The position numbers and the translations under genes were made by a program. The notes under the pieces are model-generated. The model saw only the letters and a list, made by a program, of their open reading frames with translations. It did not search any database and was not told the DNA's origin. From an uncultured Prevotella sp. (GTDB lineage Bacteria > Bacteroidota > Bacteroidia > Bacteroidales > Bacteroidaceae), in NCBI GenBank assembly GCA_905198745.1, contig CAJKDU010000031.1:1-27538 (forward strand): 27,538 bases of DNA, written 5' to 3'. This document shows, piece by piece, positions 7,336 through 15,609 of this stretch (its first letter is position 1; each line of letters starts with the position of its first letter).

Positions 7336-8235
7336 TCATTCGCTCTCCTTGAGTTCGCGATAGAGGCCGTCAACAATGCTGTCGGCAAGGCTGATGTTGG
7401 GCACGATGATTTCGTCGGACTGAAGGCTGTGGGCGATGGACAGGAAGAGTTCGGCTGCCGGCACTATGACGTCGGCACGGTCTTCCTTCAGTCCGAAGCG
7501 TTGCATGCGCTGCTCGATGGTCAGTTGGGAGAGTTGGCTGTAGATGTTGTGCAGTTGCCCCACCTTGAGCACTTTTTCACCGTTTTTCTCCTTACTCAGT
7601 TTGAACAGCTTGTTGATGTTGCCGCCCGAACCGATGATGCGCGTGTCGGGAAACTCGCGCACATAGCTCTCCAGCATGGCCTTCATTTGCAGCCGCTCTT
7701 CCTCCTTGACATTGCCGCTGAGCATGCGCAGGGTGCCGATGTTGAACGAATGGCTTTCCGCCAGGATTCCGTCGTGGAGGAGCGATATCTCGGTGCTGCC
7801 GCCGCCCACGTCGACATAGGCGAAGTTGCCCACCCCACCCTCGGTGTTTTCCACCAGGTTGTTGCACAGCAACTGTGCCTCCTCGGCTCCGGGAATGATT
7901 TCGATGCCGATGCCTGTCTCGTCCTTGATGAGCTTCATCACCTTCCTGCCGTTCTCGGCATCGCGCATGGCGGATGTGGCGCAGGCGCGGAAGAGCTTCA
8001 CGTTGTTGACCAGCATGAACTGCTTGAAGCCTTTCATCATGTGGAGCATGGTTTTCGCCCTCTGTTTGCAAATCTTGCCGAGGGTGAACACGTCGTTGCC
8101 CAGACGCAGCGGAACACGGATGAACATCAGTTTGCGGATGCGCTCGAATTCGGATGCTTCGTCATCGAAGCGCTTGACGAGCAGACGGGCGCCGTTGGAC
8201 CCGATGTCTATGGCGGCTATGTTGATGGCTTTCAT
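7336..8235 (-). CDS. ppx: Ppx/GppA-family phosphatase (exopolyphosphatase)
   Basis: A 299-residue member of the Ppx/GppA family, which releases phosphate from polyphosphate chain ends or hydrolyses pppGpp. The phosphate-binding elements are present: AIDIGSN (8-14), DVGGGSTE (about 142-149) and the adenosine-type motif IGSGGN (about 201-206). It is the short form, consisting of the two ASKHA lobes without the C-terminal HD-like domain of E. coli Ppx. Its ATG overlaps the stop codon of the upstream polyphosphate kinase remnant (ATGA, 4-bp overlap), an arrangement that normally couples synthesis of the two. Because that kinase gene is broken, polyphosphate must come from another enzyme, or this protein works mainly on (p)ppGpp. 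Translation may also suffer, as ribosomes would have to re-enter after the frameshift. Confidence 0.92.
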   Translation of the reverse strand: MKAINIAAIDIGSNGARLLVKRFDDEASEFERIRKLMFIRVPLRLGNDVFTLGKICKQRAKTMLHMMKGFKQFMLVNNVKLFRACATSAMRDAENGRKVMKLIKDETGIGIEIIPGAEEAQLLCNNLVENTEGGVGNFAYVDVGGGSTEISLLHDGILAESHSFNIGTLRMLSGNVKEEERLQMKAMLESYVREFPDTRIIGSGGNINKLFKLSKEKNGEKVLKVGQLHNIYSQLSQLTIEQRMQRFGLKEDRADVIVPAAELFLSIAHSLQSDEIIVPNISLADSIVDGLYRELKESE

Positions 8236-9174
8236 TGTTCTGTCTTATTTTCTGATTGATATGCTTTGTAAAGTTCTTCCTGCGAACTGAACGGTGTGCC
8301 GCCCTCGGTGACAGGCTGGATGAGGTTGGTGCCCTTGCCGTCGACGAGATGTCCGTTGGTGTTGTCGCGCAGTCCGTATTCCACGGTGCGCAGCAAGTCC
8401 TTGCGCATGTCTTCGTCGTAGACGGGTGTCATCACTTCTATGCGGTTCACGAGGTTGCGGGGCATCCAGTCGGCAGAGCCTATATAGTAGCGGGGCTTGC
8501 CGCCGTTGCAGAAGATGAGCATGCGGGAGTGTTCCAAGTAGCGGTCAATGATGCCCACGGCCCTCACATGGTCGCTCACGCCTGGTATGCCGGGCACAAG
8601 CGAGCAGTTGCCGCGGACGACGATGTCGACCTTCACGCCTGCCTGCGAGGCTGCGTAGATTTTATCGACCATGTCGGTATCGGTGATGTGGTTGATTTTT
8701 ATCTTCACCCATGCGTCCTTGCCTTCACGGGCATTCTTGATTTCATTGTCGAAGAGGCGCAGCAGGCGGTTCTTCATGGAGTTGGGCGAGGTATTGCTTT
8801 TGCCGGTCGTTGAGTTGCTGCTCATCCACCAGACGTATGTGGTGGTCCTCCAGCTGGCGGAACACCTGTTGCGTGGTAGCGGTGTACTCCCGACTGTATT
8901 GCTCGTTGAGCTTGTTCACGGTCTTGATGGTCTTCTTCAGGACCTTGCGGGCTGCATCGCCCACATGCTTGCTCTCGGCCAGCCGGGTGAGCGAAGCCAC
9001 GCGGACACGGGAAAACTCGTCGAGGTTGTTGGAATAGATGCCCAGGAACGACATTTTCTCGAGCACGGACACACTGTCCTTCTGTGCCTCCTGCAGTATG
9101 CGGTGGTTGAAATACATCCAACTGATGTCGCGCTCCACATAGGTGGGCTCAGCCGTTTTCTTCTTTGACTTCAT
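8232..9174 (-). pseudogene. ppk1: Polyphosphate kinase 1 remnant (internal deletion plus frameshift)
   Basis: Two overlapping open frames encode the two ends of polyphosphate kinase 1. The segment starting at 9174 gives the N-terminal domain (ERDISWMYFNHRILQEA, SNNLDEF) and, after about residue 133 (LNDRQKQYLA), runs into an unrelated tail that stops near 8743. From about 8795 a second frame carries the C2 domain (SPNSMKNRLLRLFDNE, VRGNCSLVPG, DRYLEHSRM, SADWMPRN). Against the usual length of about 690 residues, roughly 390 central residues are missing, including the head domain and the autophosphorylated histidine (E. coli H435). The junction lies near 8780-8797, and the halves are out of frame. 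No active enzyme is expected. A sequencing or assembly collapse cannot be excluded from this window. Confidence 0.88.
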
Positions 9175-9199
9175 AACTTTGCGTTTCGTTTATTGCCTG

Positions 9200-9230
9200 C
9201 AAAGTTACGGCTAAAGCATTGATACAATGC
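9200..9230 (-). promoter_or_regulatory. -7 box and small palindrome upstream of ppk1-ppx
   Basis: TAACTTTG on the minus strand (9207-9200) is a good -7 box 26 nt before the ATG. Just upstream lies GCATTG-ATA-CAATGC (9216-9230), a perfect 6-bp palindrome with a 3-nt centre that covers the spacer and a TTG at non-ideal spacing (17 nt). It may be an operator. The promoter appears intact although ppk1 is broken. Confidence 0.45.
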
Positions 9231-9277
9231 TTACAAGAACAAGACAATCAGATTACAATGTTGTTACGGGGCGCATT

Positions 9278-10345
9278 TCAGGGCTTTTGCCGTTCACGAT
9301 ACTCTGAGGGCGAACACTGGTGGGCAGCGGTGAACACGCGACGGAACGTGGACACGGAATTGAACCCCGACTGCTCGGCTATGCAGACGAGCGACAGATG
9401 GGTGGTGGCGAGCAGGTGTTCGGCATGGCGGACACGATAACGGTTGACGTAATCATAGAAGGTCTGCCCCTTGTCTTGATTGAAATACTGGCTCAGATAA
9501 GTGCGGTTGGTGCCTGCCTGGCGAGCCACGTCCGACAGTTTGAGGCGCGGACTGAGATAGAGTTTCTCTTCACGAAACAGTTTTTCGACAGCCGCACCGA
9601 GTGACGGATGGTAGCCGGATTCGGGTTCTTCCTCAACTGCGGCAGCCATGGAGACAGAGTCCACGCGCTCCATATCGGCACAACTGATTTCGTCGATGAC
9701 CGACTCGTGACGGTAGACGAAATAGTCTACCGTCATCCAAAGGACCAAGGTGCCGACGGAATAGAGGTTGTCATAGTCGGCTGCTTTCATGAAACTGCTC
9801 AGCGTCCACAGGCCGAGAATGAGGAAGAACGTGAGGAGAATGCTGCGCAGCCAGTTGAGGTTGATATTGTCTTCATAGGAGAAGCGTTGCTTCAGCAGGC
9901 GATGGTACTGGGAGATATGGAAGAAGGTGCGGACGAAGACCACGCTGCCGTAAAAGAATCCCCACACGACGAGGGCGTAGAAATAGGCCGAATGCGACGT
10001 GACGGCATAGAGCATGGGCAGCAGGACAAAGGGAATTTCATGCGCCACACCCTTGCGCCACGTAAGCCAACCGGGCTTGACAAGCTCCTTGAGGATGAAA
10101 TTGTAGAACGGTATGACCACCATGTCGACAGCCGTGATGAGCCGCCAGGAATAGGTGTTGACCACGAACGGCGTGTGGGGAGAATACACCGCCAGGTCTT
10201 TCAGGCACTCCACGTCGATGATGAGCATAAGCACCGTGATAAGCCGTGAAAGCCGGTCGTCGCCCTTGCGCCAGAACATCCAAGCCATCATGGAATAGAA
10301 CATCACGCAAAGGCCGTATATGAAATAGGTAGTATTGTTCGTCAT
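9278..10345 (-). CDS. Membrane-anchored AraC-family transcriptional regulator
   Basis: The 355-residue product has an N-terminal membrane region with about six or seven hydrophobic helices (for example YFIYGLCVMFYSMMAWMF near 6-23 and SILLTFFLILGLW near 185) and a C-terminal AraC-type double helix-turn-helix (about 255-350). The recognition parts are LKLSDVARQAGTNRTYLSQYFN and SLVCIAEQSGFNSVSTFRRVF. It probably senses a signal in or across the membrane and binds DNA directly. The open frame extends 17 codons upstream, but the ATG at 10345 lies 27 nt after a good promoter and is preferred. It is transcribed away from the porin gene, and direct repeats spaced 22 bp lie between them, so the porin is its likely target. 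The ligand is unknown. Confidence 0.85.
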   Translation of the reverse strand: MTNNTTYFIYGLCVMFYSMMAWMFWRKGDDRLSRLITVLMLIIDVECLKDLAVYSPHTPFVVNTYSWRLITAVDMVVIPFYNFILKELVKPGWLTWRKGVAHEIPFVLLPMLYAVTSHSAYFYALVVWGFFYGSVVFVRTFFHISQYHRLLKQRFSYEDNINLNWLRSILLTFFLILGLWTLSSFMKAADYDNLYSVGTLVLWMTVDYFVYRHESVIDEISCADMERVDSVSMAAAVEEEPESGYHPSLGAAVEKLFREEKLYLSPRLKLSDVARQAGTNRTYLSQYFNQDKGQTFYDYVNRYRVRHAEHLLATTHLSLVCIAEQSGFNSVSTFRRVFTAAHQCSPSEYRERQKP

Positions 10346-10371
10346 GAATATAGCAGATTGTTTATGTGCTG

Positions 10372-10401
10372 CAAAGTTACGGATTTTATTCCACACGGCA
10401 A
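10372..10401 (-). promoter_or_regulatory. Promoter of the AraC-type regulator gene
   Basis: On the minus strand TTG (10401-10399) and TAACTTTG (10379-10372) are separated by 19 nt, a full match to the Bacteroidota promoter pattern, and lie 26 nt before the ATG at 10345. Confidence 0.6.
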
Positions 10402-10530
10402 GTCTCGGCTGCCGAATTTTGCGGATTGCAACAAGGGGGCCTTGGCGTAACCGATGCTTGGAGCGACGCGATGCAGAACGGCATTTCCAATTACGGAAGC
10501 GCCGTCTTGCCCCTCCCGGAGAAAAGGGTA

Positions 10531-10563
10531 TTAGTGTGCCGTTAGCCTGTCGTTAGTGTGCCA
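10531..10563. promoter_or_regulatory. Direct repeats, candidate AraC-type operator
   Basis: Three 11-bp units occur in a row: TTAGTGTGCCG (10531-10541), TTAGCCTGTCG (10542-10552) and TTAGTGTGCCA (10553-10563). The two identical TTAGTGTGCC half-sites are 22 bp apart, about two helical turns, which resembles the 21-bp spacing of AraC half-sites. They are about 130-160 bp upstream of the porin start codon. The rest of the 10402-10692 interval shows only a weak -7-like GAACTTTG at 10656-10663. Confidence 0.4.
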
Positions 10564-10692
10564 TTAAGGGTGGTATGGAAGGTGTGGAGGAACAAGGAAT
10601 GGAAAGAGTAACAGAAATGTAACGTCTGCGACATACGGACGCAACAAGAAATGACGAACTTTGCCGCGGAAAACAAAACGACAAGAAGTGTG

Positions 10693-11748
10693 ATGAACAA
10701 GAGAAAAACGAAAATCATGCTCTGCCTCATGGCAGGACTTTGCCTGGCCGGACCGGCACAAGCACAGGACAACGACAGAGTGGACCTCACGCCTCACTTG
10801 CACGGCACCATCCGCGGCAAGTATGAATATCAGCCCGACGACCATGCCGGGCGATTTGAAGTGCGCAATGCACGACTGAGCGTAGACGGGAAGGTGGCAG
10901 CCGTCGTGGCATACAAAGCGGAGATAGACCTCTCGGACGAGGGACAAATCAAGATGCTTGATGCCTACACCAGGCTCACCCCCATCGACCGGCTGCAACT
11001 GACCATCGGACAGATGCGCGTGCCGTTCACCATCGATGCCCACCGCTCGCCTCACCAGCAGTACTTTGCCAACCGGTCGTTCATTGCCAAGCAGGTGGGC
11101 AACGTGCGCGACGTGGGCGCCACCGTGGGCTACTCCTTCCATCCGGGATTTCCCGTGATAGTGGAGGCAGGACTGTTCAACGGATCGGGACTGACCAACC
11201 AAAAGGATTTCTGGACCAAGGAGGTGAACTTCTCTGCCAAGGCACAGCTGTTCTTCCCCAAAGGATGGAACCTGACGCTGAGCGTGCAGAAAATCAAGCC
11301 CGAAGAGGTTGGCGTCATGATGTATGATGCCGGCGCCTACTATCATGCCCACGGTTGGCATGTAGAGGCTGAATATCTCTACAAGCACTATGAAGGCAAT
11401 GCTTTCAGCAGGGTGCATGCCGTGGATGCCTTTGCCAGCTACGACATTGAGCTGCGGAAATGCTTCTTCTCGAAAATCACTCCGCTCCTGCGCTATGACT
11501 ACATGAGCGACCATAGCGACGGCAAGAGCTACGTGCTCTCCACCACAGCCGACGGAGTGGAAACCAAGGGACTCAAGGTGACCGACGCCCAACGGGCACG
11601 ACTGACCGGAGGTCTGACATTCAGCATCAGCAAGCCATTCATATCTGACATACGCCTGAACTATGAGAAATACTTTTACCGCAAGGGCGGCGTGCCAAAG
11701 CCATCAGAAAAAGATAAGTTCGTGGTTGAGGTAATGACACGCTTCTGA
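10693..11748 (+). CDS. OprO/OprP-type phosphate-selective porin family protein
   Basis: A 351-residue outer membrane beta-barrel of the porin O/P type, expected to let anions or small solutes into the periplasm. A signal peptide (residues 1-24, cleavage after AQA) precedes alternating beta-strand segments. The typical family stretch NARLSVDGKV...YKAEIDLSD is near 50-80 and QLTIGQMRVPF near 105-115. The chain ends in a strand finishing with F (EVMTRF), the usual Omp85 recognition end. The in-frame ATG at 10651 would add 14 residues before a normal signal peptide, so the ATG at 10693 is chosen. It stands alone, divergent from the AraC-type regulator and ended by a shared terminator. The substrate is not settled; the name phosphate-selective is the family label only. 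Confidence 0.85.
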   Translation: MNKRKTKIMLCLMAGLCLAGPAQAQDNDRVDLTPHLHGTIRGKYEYQPDDHAGRFEVRNARLSVDGKVAAVVAYKAEIDLSDEGQIKMLDAYTRLTPIDRLQLTIGQMRVPFTIDAHRSPHQQYFANRSFIAKQVGNVRDVGATVGYSFHPGFPVIVEAGLFNGSGLTNQKDFWTKEVNFSAKAQLFFPKGWNLTLSVQKIKPEEVGVMMYDAGAYYHAHGWHVEAEYLYKHYEGNAFSRVHAVDAFASYDIELRKCFFSKITPLLRYDYMSDHSDGKSYVLSTTADGVETKGLKVTDAQRARLTGGLTFSISKPFISDIRLNYEKYFYRKGGVPKPSEKDKFVVEVMTRF

Positions 11749-11796
11749 CAGCCCGAGCGGTTGTGACACACGCTGACCGGAACAACACAAGACAGA

Positions 11797-11844
11797 AAAA
11801 TCCCTTATCGCCAGGCCGTGAGGCCATGGGCGGTAAGGGATTTT
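11797..11844. terminator. Bidirectional terminator between porin and OmpA-like genes
   Basis: AAAATCCCTTATCGCC (11797-11812) pairs with GGCGGTAAGGGATTTT (11829-11844), with one T-G pair and a further GGCC/GGCC pairing in the loop. The A4/T4 ends let it serve both converging genes. Confidence 0.85.
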
Positions 11845-11871
11845 CCTTGTTTTATCAGCTCGGTGTCCGGC

Positions 11872-12729
11872 TTACTTCTGCGAATCTTCCGGAGCCTTGT
11901 CTATCAAGTCCATGAACTGGTCGAGTTTCGGCGTGATGATGATTTGGGTGCGGCGGTTGCGCTGCTTGCCCACCTCAGTGCCGTTGGAAGTAACGGGGTT
12001 GTATTCGCCACGGCCTCCGGCTGTAAGGCGCTTCGGGTCTACGCCATACTGAGTCTGCAAAGCCTGTACCACGCTCGAAGCACGCAGACAGGAGAGGTCC
12101 CAGTTGTTGCGGATGTTCTTCATCGAGGCAGCCGAAGCATTGACGGGCACGTTGTCCGTGTTACCCTCGATGAGCACTTCGTAATCCTTGTAGTCGGTGA
12201 TAATCTTGGCTATCTTGCTCAATGTTTCGGCGGCACGGTCGTTGATTTCATAGCTGCCGCTCTTGTAGAGCATGTTGTCGGCAAGCGAGATGTAGACCAC
12301 ACCCTTGAGCACCTGCACGTCTACTTCCTTCATCTCTTCCTTGCTCAGCGAGCGAGTGAGGTTGTTGGTGAGCACCATGTTGAGCGAGTCGCTCTTGCTC
12401 TTCACCTCCACGAGATGACGGATATACTGGTTAGACTCGTTGATCTGGTCTACCAGTTTCTCAATGCTCACGTTGTTCTGGCTGGCATTGCTCAGACTCT
12501 TGTCGAGCGAATTCTGCAGGCTGCTGTAGGCCTGCTTGGCCTGGGCAAGCTGCTCCTCCAGGCTGGCCACACGGGCTTTGCTGGCAGCAAGCTGTTCCTT
12601 GGCGTCCTGATAGTTACCGGTGAGTTCCTTGTTCTCACGCTGACAATTCTCCAAATCTTTCTTACTGGCGCAGCTTGTTGCCAACAGGCAACCTGCCACG
12701 AGCGAAAGCACTAATAAGTTCTTTTTCAT
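11872..12729 (-). CDS. OmpA-domain lipoprotein with coiled coil
   Basis: A 285-residue lipoprotein. The signal peptide ends in a lipobox (LLATSC, C20). Residues 22-120 are rich in A, E, Q and S with heptad-like spacing, indicating a coiled coil. A C-terminal OmpA/MotB domain (about 155-275) contains the peptidoglycan-binding segments EGNTDNVPVN, WDLSCLRASSVVQAL and RLTAGGRGEYNPV...NRRTQI. It likely tethers the outer membrane to the cell wall. Unlike classic OmpA it has no beta-barrel. It is transcribed toward the porin and separated from it by a shared terminator. Upstream it is separated from the regulator gene by 116 nt that contain a possible promoter. Confidence 0.88.
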   Translation of the reverse strand: MKKNLLVLSLVAGCLLATSCASKKDLENCQRENKELTGNYQDAKEQLAASKARVASLEEQLAQAKQAYSSLQNSLDKSLSNASQNNVSIEKLVDQINESNQYIRHLVEVKSKSDSLNMVLTNNLTRSLSKEEMKEVDVQVLKGVVYISLADNMLYKSGSYEINDRAAETLSKIAKIITDYKDYEVLIEGNTDNVPVNASAASMKNIRNNWDLSCLRASSVVQALQTQYGVDPKRLTAGGRGEYNPVTSNGTEVGKQRNRRTQIIITPKLDQFMDLIDKAPEDSQK

Positions 12730-12792
12730 GTCTATCGTTCTTTTAGTTTATAATCAGTTTACTCTTTTTTTCTTATAGACGGACTATAGCCG

Positions 12793-12825
12793 GAAAAGTA
12801 AACCGACATTAAGCGAAATTAACAA
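12793..12825 (-). promoter_or_regulatory. Possible promoter of the OmpA-like gene
   Basis: TACTTTTC on the minus strand (12800-12793) matches TAnnTTTG except at the last base, with TTG (12825-12823) 22 nt upstream. A weak stem (CAAG/CTTG) after the response regulator stop is the only terminator-like element, so read-through from the upstream operon is also possible. Confidence 0.3.
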
Positions 12826-12845
12826 GCCTGTCTTGCCAGCAGTGC

Positions 12846-13220
12846 TTATTTAACATCTGCTATCAACTCCTTGATGCGCGAACGCAGCTTGGCGATGTTG
12901 GCAGGCTTGGTGATATACTCGTTCATGCCGCTGTCCATGCCTTCCTGCTCGTCGGCAGCATAGGCATAGGCAGTAAGCCCGATAATGGGTACCGTGGGCG
13001 AAATCTTCCGAATCTCACGTGTAGCCTCATATCCGTCCATGACGGGCATACCGATGTCCATCAATATCAGTTGCGGATTGTTCTCCTTGAACAACTCTAC
13101 CGCTTCCTTGCCGTTCCAGGCGTGAAGGAGGGTAAACTCTTTGGAAAGCACAATCTCCAACAACTTATAATTGCTTATATTATCCTCCGCAATGAGGATG
13201 GTTGTTTTTATTGCTTCCAT
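12846..13220 (-). CDS. Single-domain response regulator (CheY-like)
   Basis: A 124-residue protein consisting of one receiver domain. The acidic pair E12-D13, the phosphorylation site D55 (LILMDIGMPVMDG), T83 and K105 (ITKPAN) are all present. There is no output domain. The sequence resembles receivers normally found at the C-terminus of hybrid histidine kinases (AEDN start, MDIGMPVMDGYEAT), so it may be a detached hybrid-kinase receiver. It follows the sensor kinase gene by 39 nt and is the last gene of the exopolysaccharide array. It probably accepts phosphate from that kinase and acts by protein contact or as a phosphate sink. Confidence 0.9.
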   Translation of the reverse strand: MEAIKTTILIAEDNISNYKLLEIVLSKEFTLLHAWNGKEAVELFKENNPQLILMDIGMPVMDGYEATREIRKISPTVPIIGLTAYAYAADEQEGMDSGMNEYITKPANIAKLRSRIKELIADVK

Positions 13221-13259
13221 AATCTTAAATGCCTTATTGATCGTATAACTGTATGTATC

Positions 13260-15209
13260 CTATAAATAATCTTCTTTTACTACTTCACCCGGTTCCAGCG
13301 GATTGAGCGGATGGGTGAACATGAATCGGGCTCCGCCTGTGTAGCTGGTGTCCACCCAGATGCGTCCGCCCATGCCTTCCACGATAATCTTGCTAAGGGC
13401 CAGGCCAAGTCCCGTGCCTTGCACATAGGGGTTCAGCTTGACGAAGCGCTCGAATATGTATTCGGCCTTTTCCTTGGGGATGCCGATGCCGGTGTCCGTC
13501 ACGGCAAAGGTGATGGTCCGGTTCGTCTCGTCTACGAAGAAACTCAGGCTGATGCTTCCTTTCTTGGTAAACTTGCTGGCATTGGTCAGCAAGTTGATGA
13601 GCACCTGCTTCAACCGCATGGGGTCCGTCTTGAAGAACAGTTCCTTCTTTGGATATTGTTCCTGATATTCCACGTTTTCCAGATGGCGCGCCTGCCTCAC
13701 CGACACCAGGCTTGTGTGGCAGAGCTTCACCAGCTCGCAGGGCACACACTCTATCGTCACTCGTCCGGACTCTATCCTGGATATGTCGAGGATATCGTTG
13801 ATAAGGTTGAGCAACAGGCTGGAGTTTTCCTTGATGATGTTGCCGAACTGTATCTTGTCCTCCTTCGAGTAGTCGTCCATACACTGTAGTTCGGAGAACC
13901 CGACAATGGCATTGAGTGGTGTGCGTATCTCGTGGCTCATGTTGGCGATGAACGATGTCTTCAGCCGGTTGGCCTCCTCAGCCTTGTCCTTAGCCACAAG
14001 CAGTTCCTTGCTCTGCCGCTCCAGCTTGTCTCTGAGACGGCGTATGCGCACAATGTAATAGAGCGCGAAGAGCAGACAGCACGCCAGGAACACGATAGAC
14101 GCCGCCACCCAGAAGATGAGCTTGCGGTGCTTGGCGTAGAAGTTGTTGTCCTGGTTGATGATGACGGCATCATTCGGCAGGTTTCTGTATTCCAGGTTGA
14201 ACGCGTTGAGCTGCGCCTTGTCGAACGTGTAGTTGTTGGGGCGTATGCTGAATAACTTCTTGCTTGACTTCCCCTTTTTCAGGTAGTCATACGCAATGTC
14301 GGCAAGCGTCAGTCCGACGAGCGAATACTCTGGAGCGTAGCCACCGATAGCCCAGTTGCCCATACCTACGGAAGCGAGCGTGAACGCCGGCAGATAGGGA
14401 TTGGCATTGTGGAGCACGCCCGTGGTATTGGCAAGCACGTAGTTCTCGCTGCTGTCGATGCGCCACGTGCCGATAAGCAATACCGTGTGGGGAGCGACGG
14501 AGCGCAAGAGGTTGCACATATCGAAGAGCGTGTGGCGGCGACCGTCCAGGTAGGTCACCTTCAGTTCTTTGTGGTGCTTAATCTCCTTGCGGAAGAGCGC
14601 CTGAATGGAGGCACCGCCCAACGTGAAGTCTGACAGGAAAGCCAGGTTCTTCAAGTGGGGATAGAACTTCTTGATGAGTTCTATGTTGCGTTCTATCTCA
14701 TACTTGTAGAACACACCGCCCACAATGTTGAAGTCCTTGAAGTCTGTATACTCCTTGCTCTCGGGCAGCCATGTGCGCAAGTTGACCGTCTCCGTAGGGA
14801 GTTCGATGGTATTGGTGCTCACGAGTGCAGCCATGGCAGGCGTTTTGTGGGCGAAATCCGAAGTCTGCGCAAGATAGGATGCCCATGCCTCTTGTCCGAG
14901 CAGGATGATCAGACACGGCGGGTTCTTCTCGTACTTGGCGAGCAGATTCTGCATACGTTCCTTCCACAAAGGCGACTCCGACAGGTTCTTGCAGTTCATC
15001 GTCTCCACGGAAATGTTGCCGTCATGCCAACCTTTCTCCTTGAACTCTTCGTAGAAATCCGACAGGTTCGCGTTCATTCTCTCCGTGTCAGGATTGTATG
15101 ACGTGATAATCAGTATGCGTCGATTGGTGTCCACGGCCATGGCAGCCGCTGAGAAGAGGAAGAACAGGCAACCCAGCAATAGTCTGTATGTCTTGCCAAA
15201 GGGAATCAT
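13260..15209 (-). CDS. Membrane sensor histidine kinase with periplasmic ABC-substrate-binding-like domain
   Basis: The chosen product is 649 residues. A signal/TM segment (8-26) is followed by a periplasmic domain (28-360) with the fold pattern of ABC-substrate-binding sensor domains (RILIITSYNPD...CLIILLGQEAW). A second TM helix (365-387), a short coiled coil, HisKA with H426 in SHEIRTPLN, and an HATPase domain follow. The HATPase has the N box around N543, DTGIGIP at 572-578 and GTGLGLALS at 598-606. There is no fused receiver. The upstream ATG at 15302 lies inside the preceding gene; the ATG at 15209 overlaps that gene's stop (ATGA) and begins a proper membrane-targeting segment, so it is preferred. 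It should phosphorylate the flanking single-domain regulators in response to a periplasmic ligand, perhaps a product of the polysaccharide system. Confidence 0.92.
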   Translation of the reverse strand: MIPFGKTYRLLLGCLFFLFSAAAMAVDTNRRILIITSYNPDTERMNANLSDFYEEFKEKGWHDGNISVETMNCKNLSESPLWKERMQNLLAKYEKNPPCLIILLGQEAWASYLAQTSDFAHKTPAMAALVSTNTIELPTETVNLRTWLPESKEYTDFKDFNIVGGVFYKYEIERNIELIKKFYPHLKNLAFLSDFTLGGASIQALFRKEIKHHKELKVTYLDGRRHTLFDMCNLLRSVAPHTVLLIGTWRIDSSENYVLANTTGVLHNANPYLPAFTLASVGMGNWAIGGYAPEYSLVGLTLADIAYDYLKKGKSSKKLFSIRPNNYTFDKAQLNAFNLEYRNLPNDAVIINQDNNFYAKHRKLIFWVAASIVFLACCLLFALYYIVRIRRLRDKLERQSKELLVAKDKAEEANRLKTSFIANMSHEIRTPLNAIVGFSELQCMDDYSKEDKIQFGNIIKENSSLLLNLINDILDISRIESGRVTIECVPCELVKLCHTSLVSVRQARHLENVEYQEQYPKKELFFKTDPMRLKQVLINLLTNASKFTKKGSISLSFFVDETNRTITFAVTDTGIGIPKEKAEYIFERFVKLNPYVQGTGLGLALSKIIVEGMGGRIWVDTSYTGGARFMFTHPLNPLEPGEVVKEDYL

Positions 15210-15583
15210 ACCAGTTTCATTGCATGAATTTGAATGGTGTTGAGCAAGCGGTCCGGCACAATAGGCTTGGCCACGTAGTCGTTCACGCCCATGTCGTAAC
15301 ATTCGGTGATGTTCTCGTGGTCCGTGATGGCAGAGGTCACGATGATGGCCAGTTGTTCTTTGGAATATTTCTCACGAATGGTCTTGATGACGTCCCAACC
15401 GCTAATGTCGGGCATCATCAGGTCAAGCAACACAATGTTGGGCTTGAATGTCTCTATCTTCTTCAAGGCATCCTCGCCATTCTCGGCCGTATCGTATTCC
15501 ACGTTCAGCTTCTTGATAATAGCTGCAATCAAGGTGACGTTGGTTGGAACGTCGTCCACAATCAGAATCTTGTAATTTTCCAT
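15206..15583 (-). CDS. Single-domain response regulator
   Basis: A 125-residue lone receiver domain: D10-D11 acidic pair, phosphoacceptor D54 (IVLLDLMMPDISGW), T83 and K106 (VAKPI). No DNA-binding or enzymatic output is attached. Its stop overlaps the kinase start by 4 bp, so the two are translationally coupled. It follows the UDP-sugar dehydrogenase gene by 26 nt, placing signal transduction inside the biosynthetic operon. A partner could be the glycosyltransferase or the zinc-ribbon protein; that is inference from position. Confidence 0.92.
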   Translation of the reverse strand: MENYKILIVDDVPTNVTLIAAIIKKLNVEYDTAENGEDALKKIETFKPNIVLLDLMMPDISGWDVIKTIREKYSKEQLAIIVTSAITDHENITECYDMGVNDYVAKPIVPDRLLNTIQIHAMKLV

Positions 15584-15609
15584 ATTCGTGTTGTTTTAAA
15601 TGTTTTCTC

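Noticed and set aside
8743..9174. Treating the two PPK1 segments as two separate small functional genes
   Set aside because: Each is a piece of one known protein in the correct order on the same strand, neither holds a complete active site, and the N-terminal piece ends in unrelated out-of-frame residues.
12823..12835. Terminator after the last response regulator
   Set aside because: Only a 4-bp CAAG/CTTG stem with a 5-nt loop and a poor T run; too weak to support.
15207..15302. Longer kinase start at 15302
   Set aside because: The added 31 residues lie within the preceding response regulator gene, contain no signal sequence, and would place the membrane segment too far from the N-terminus.
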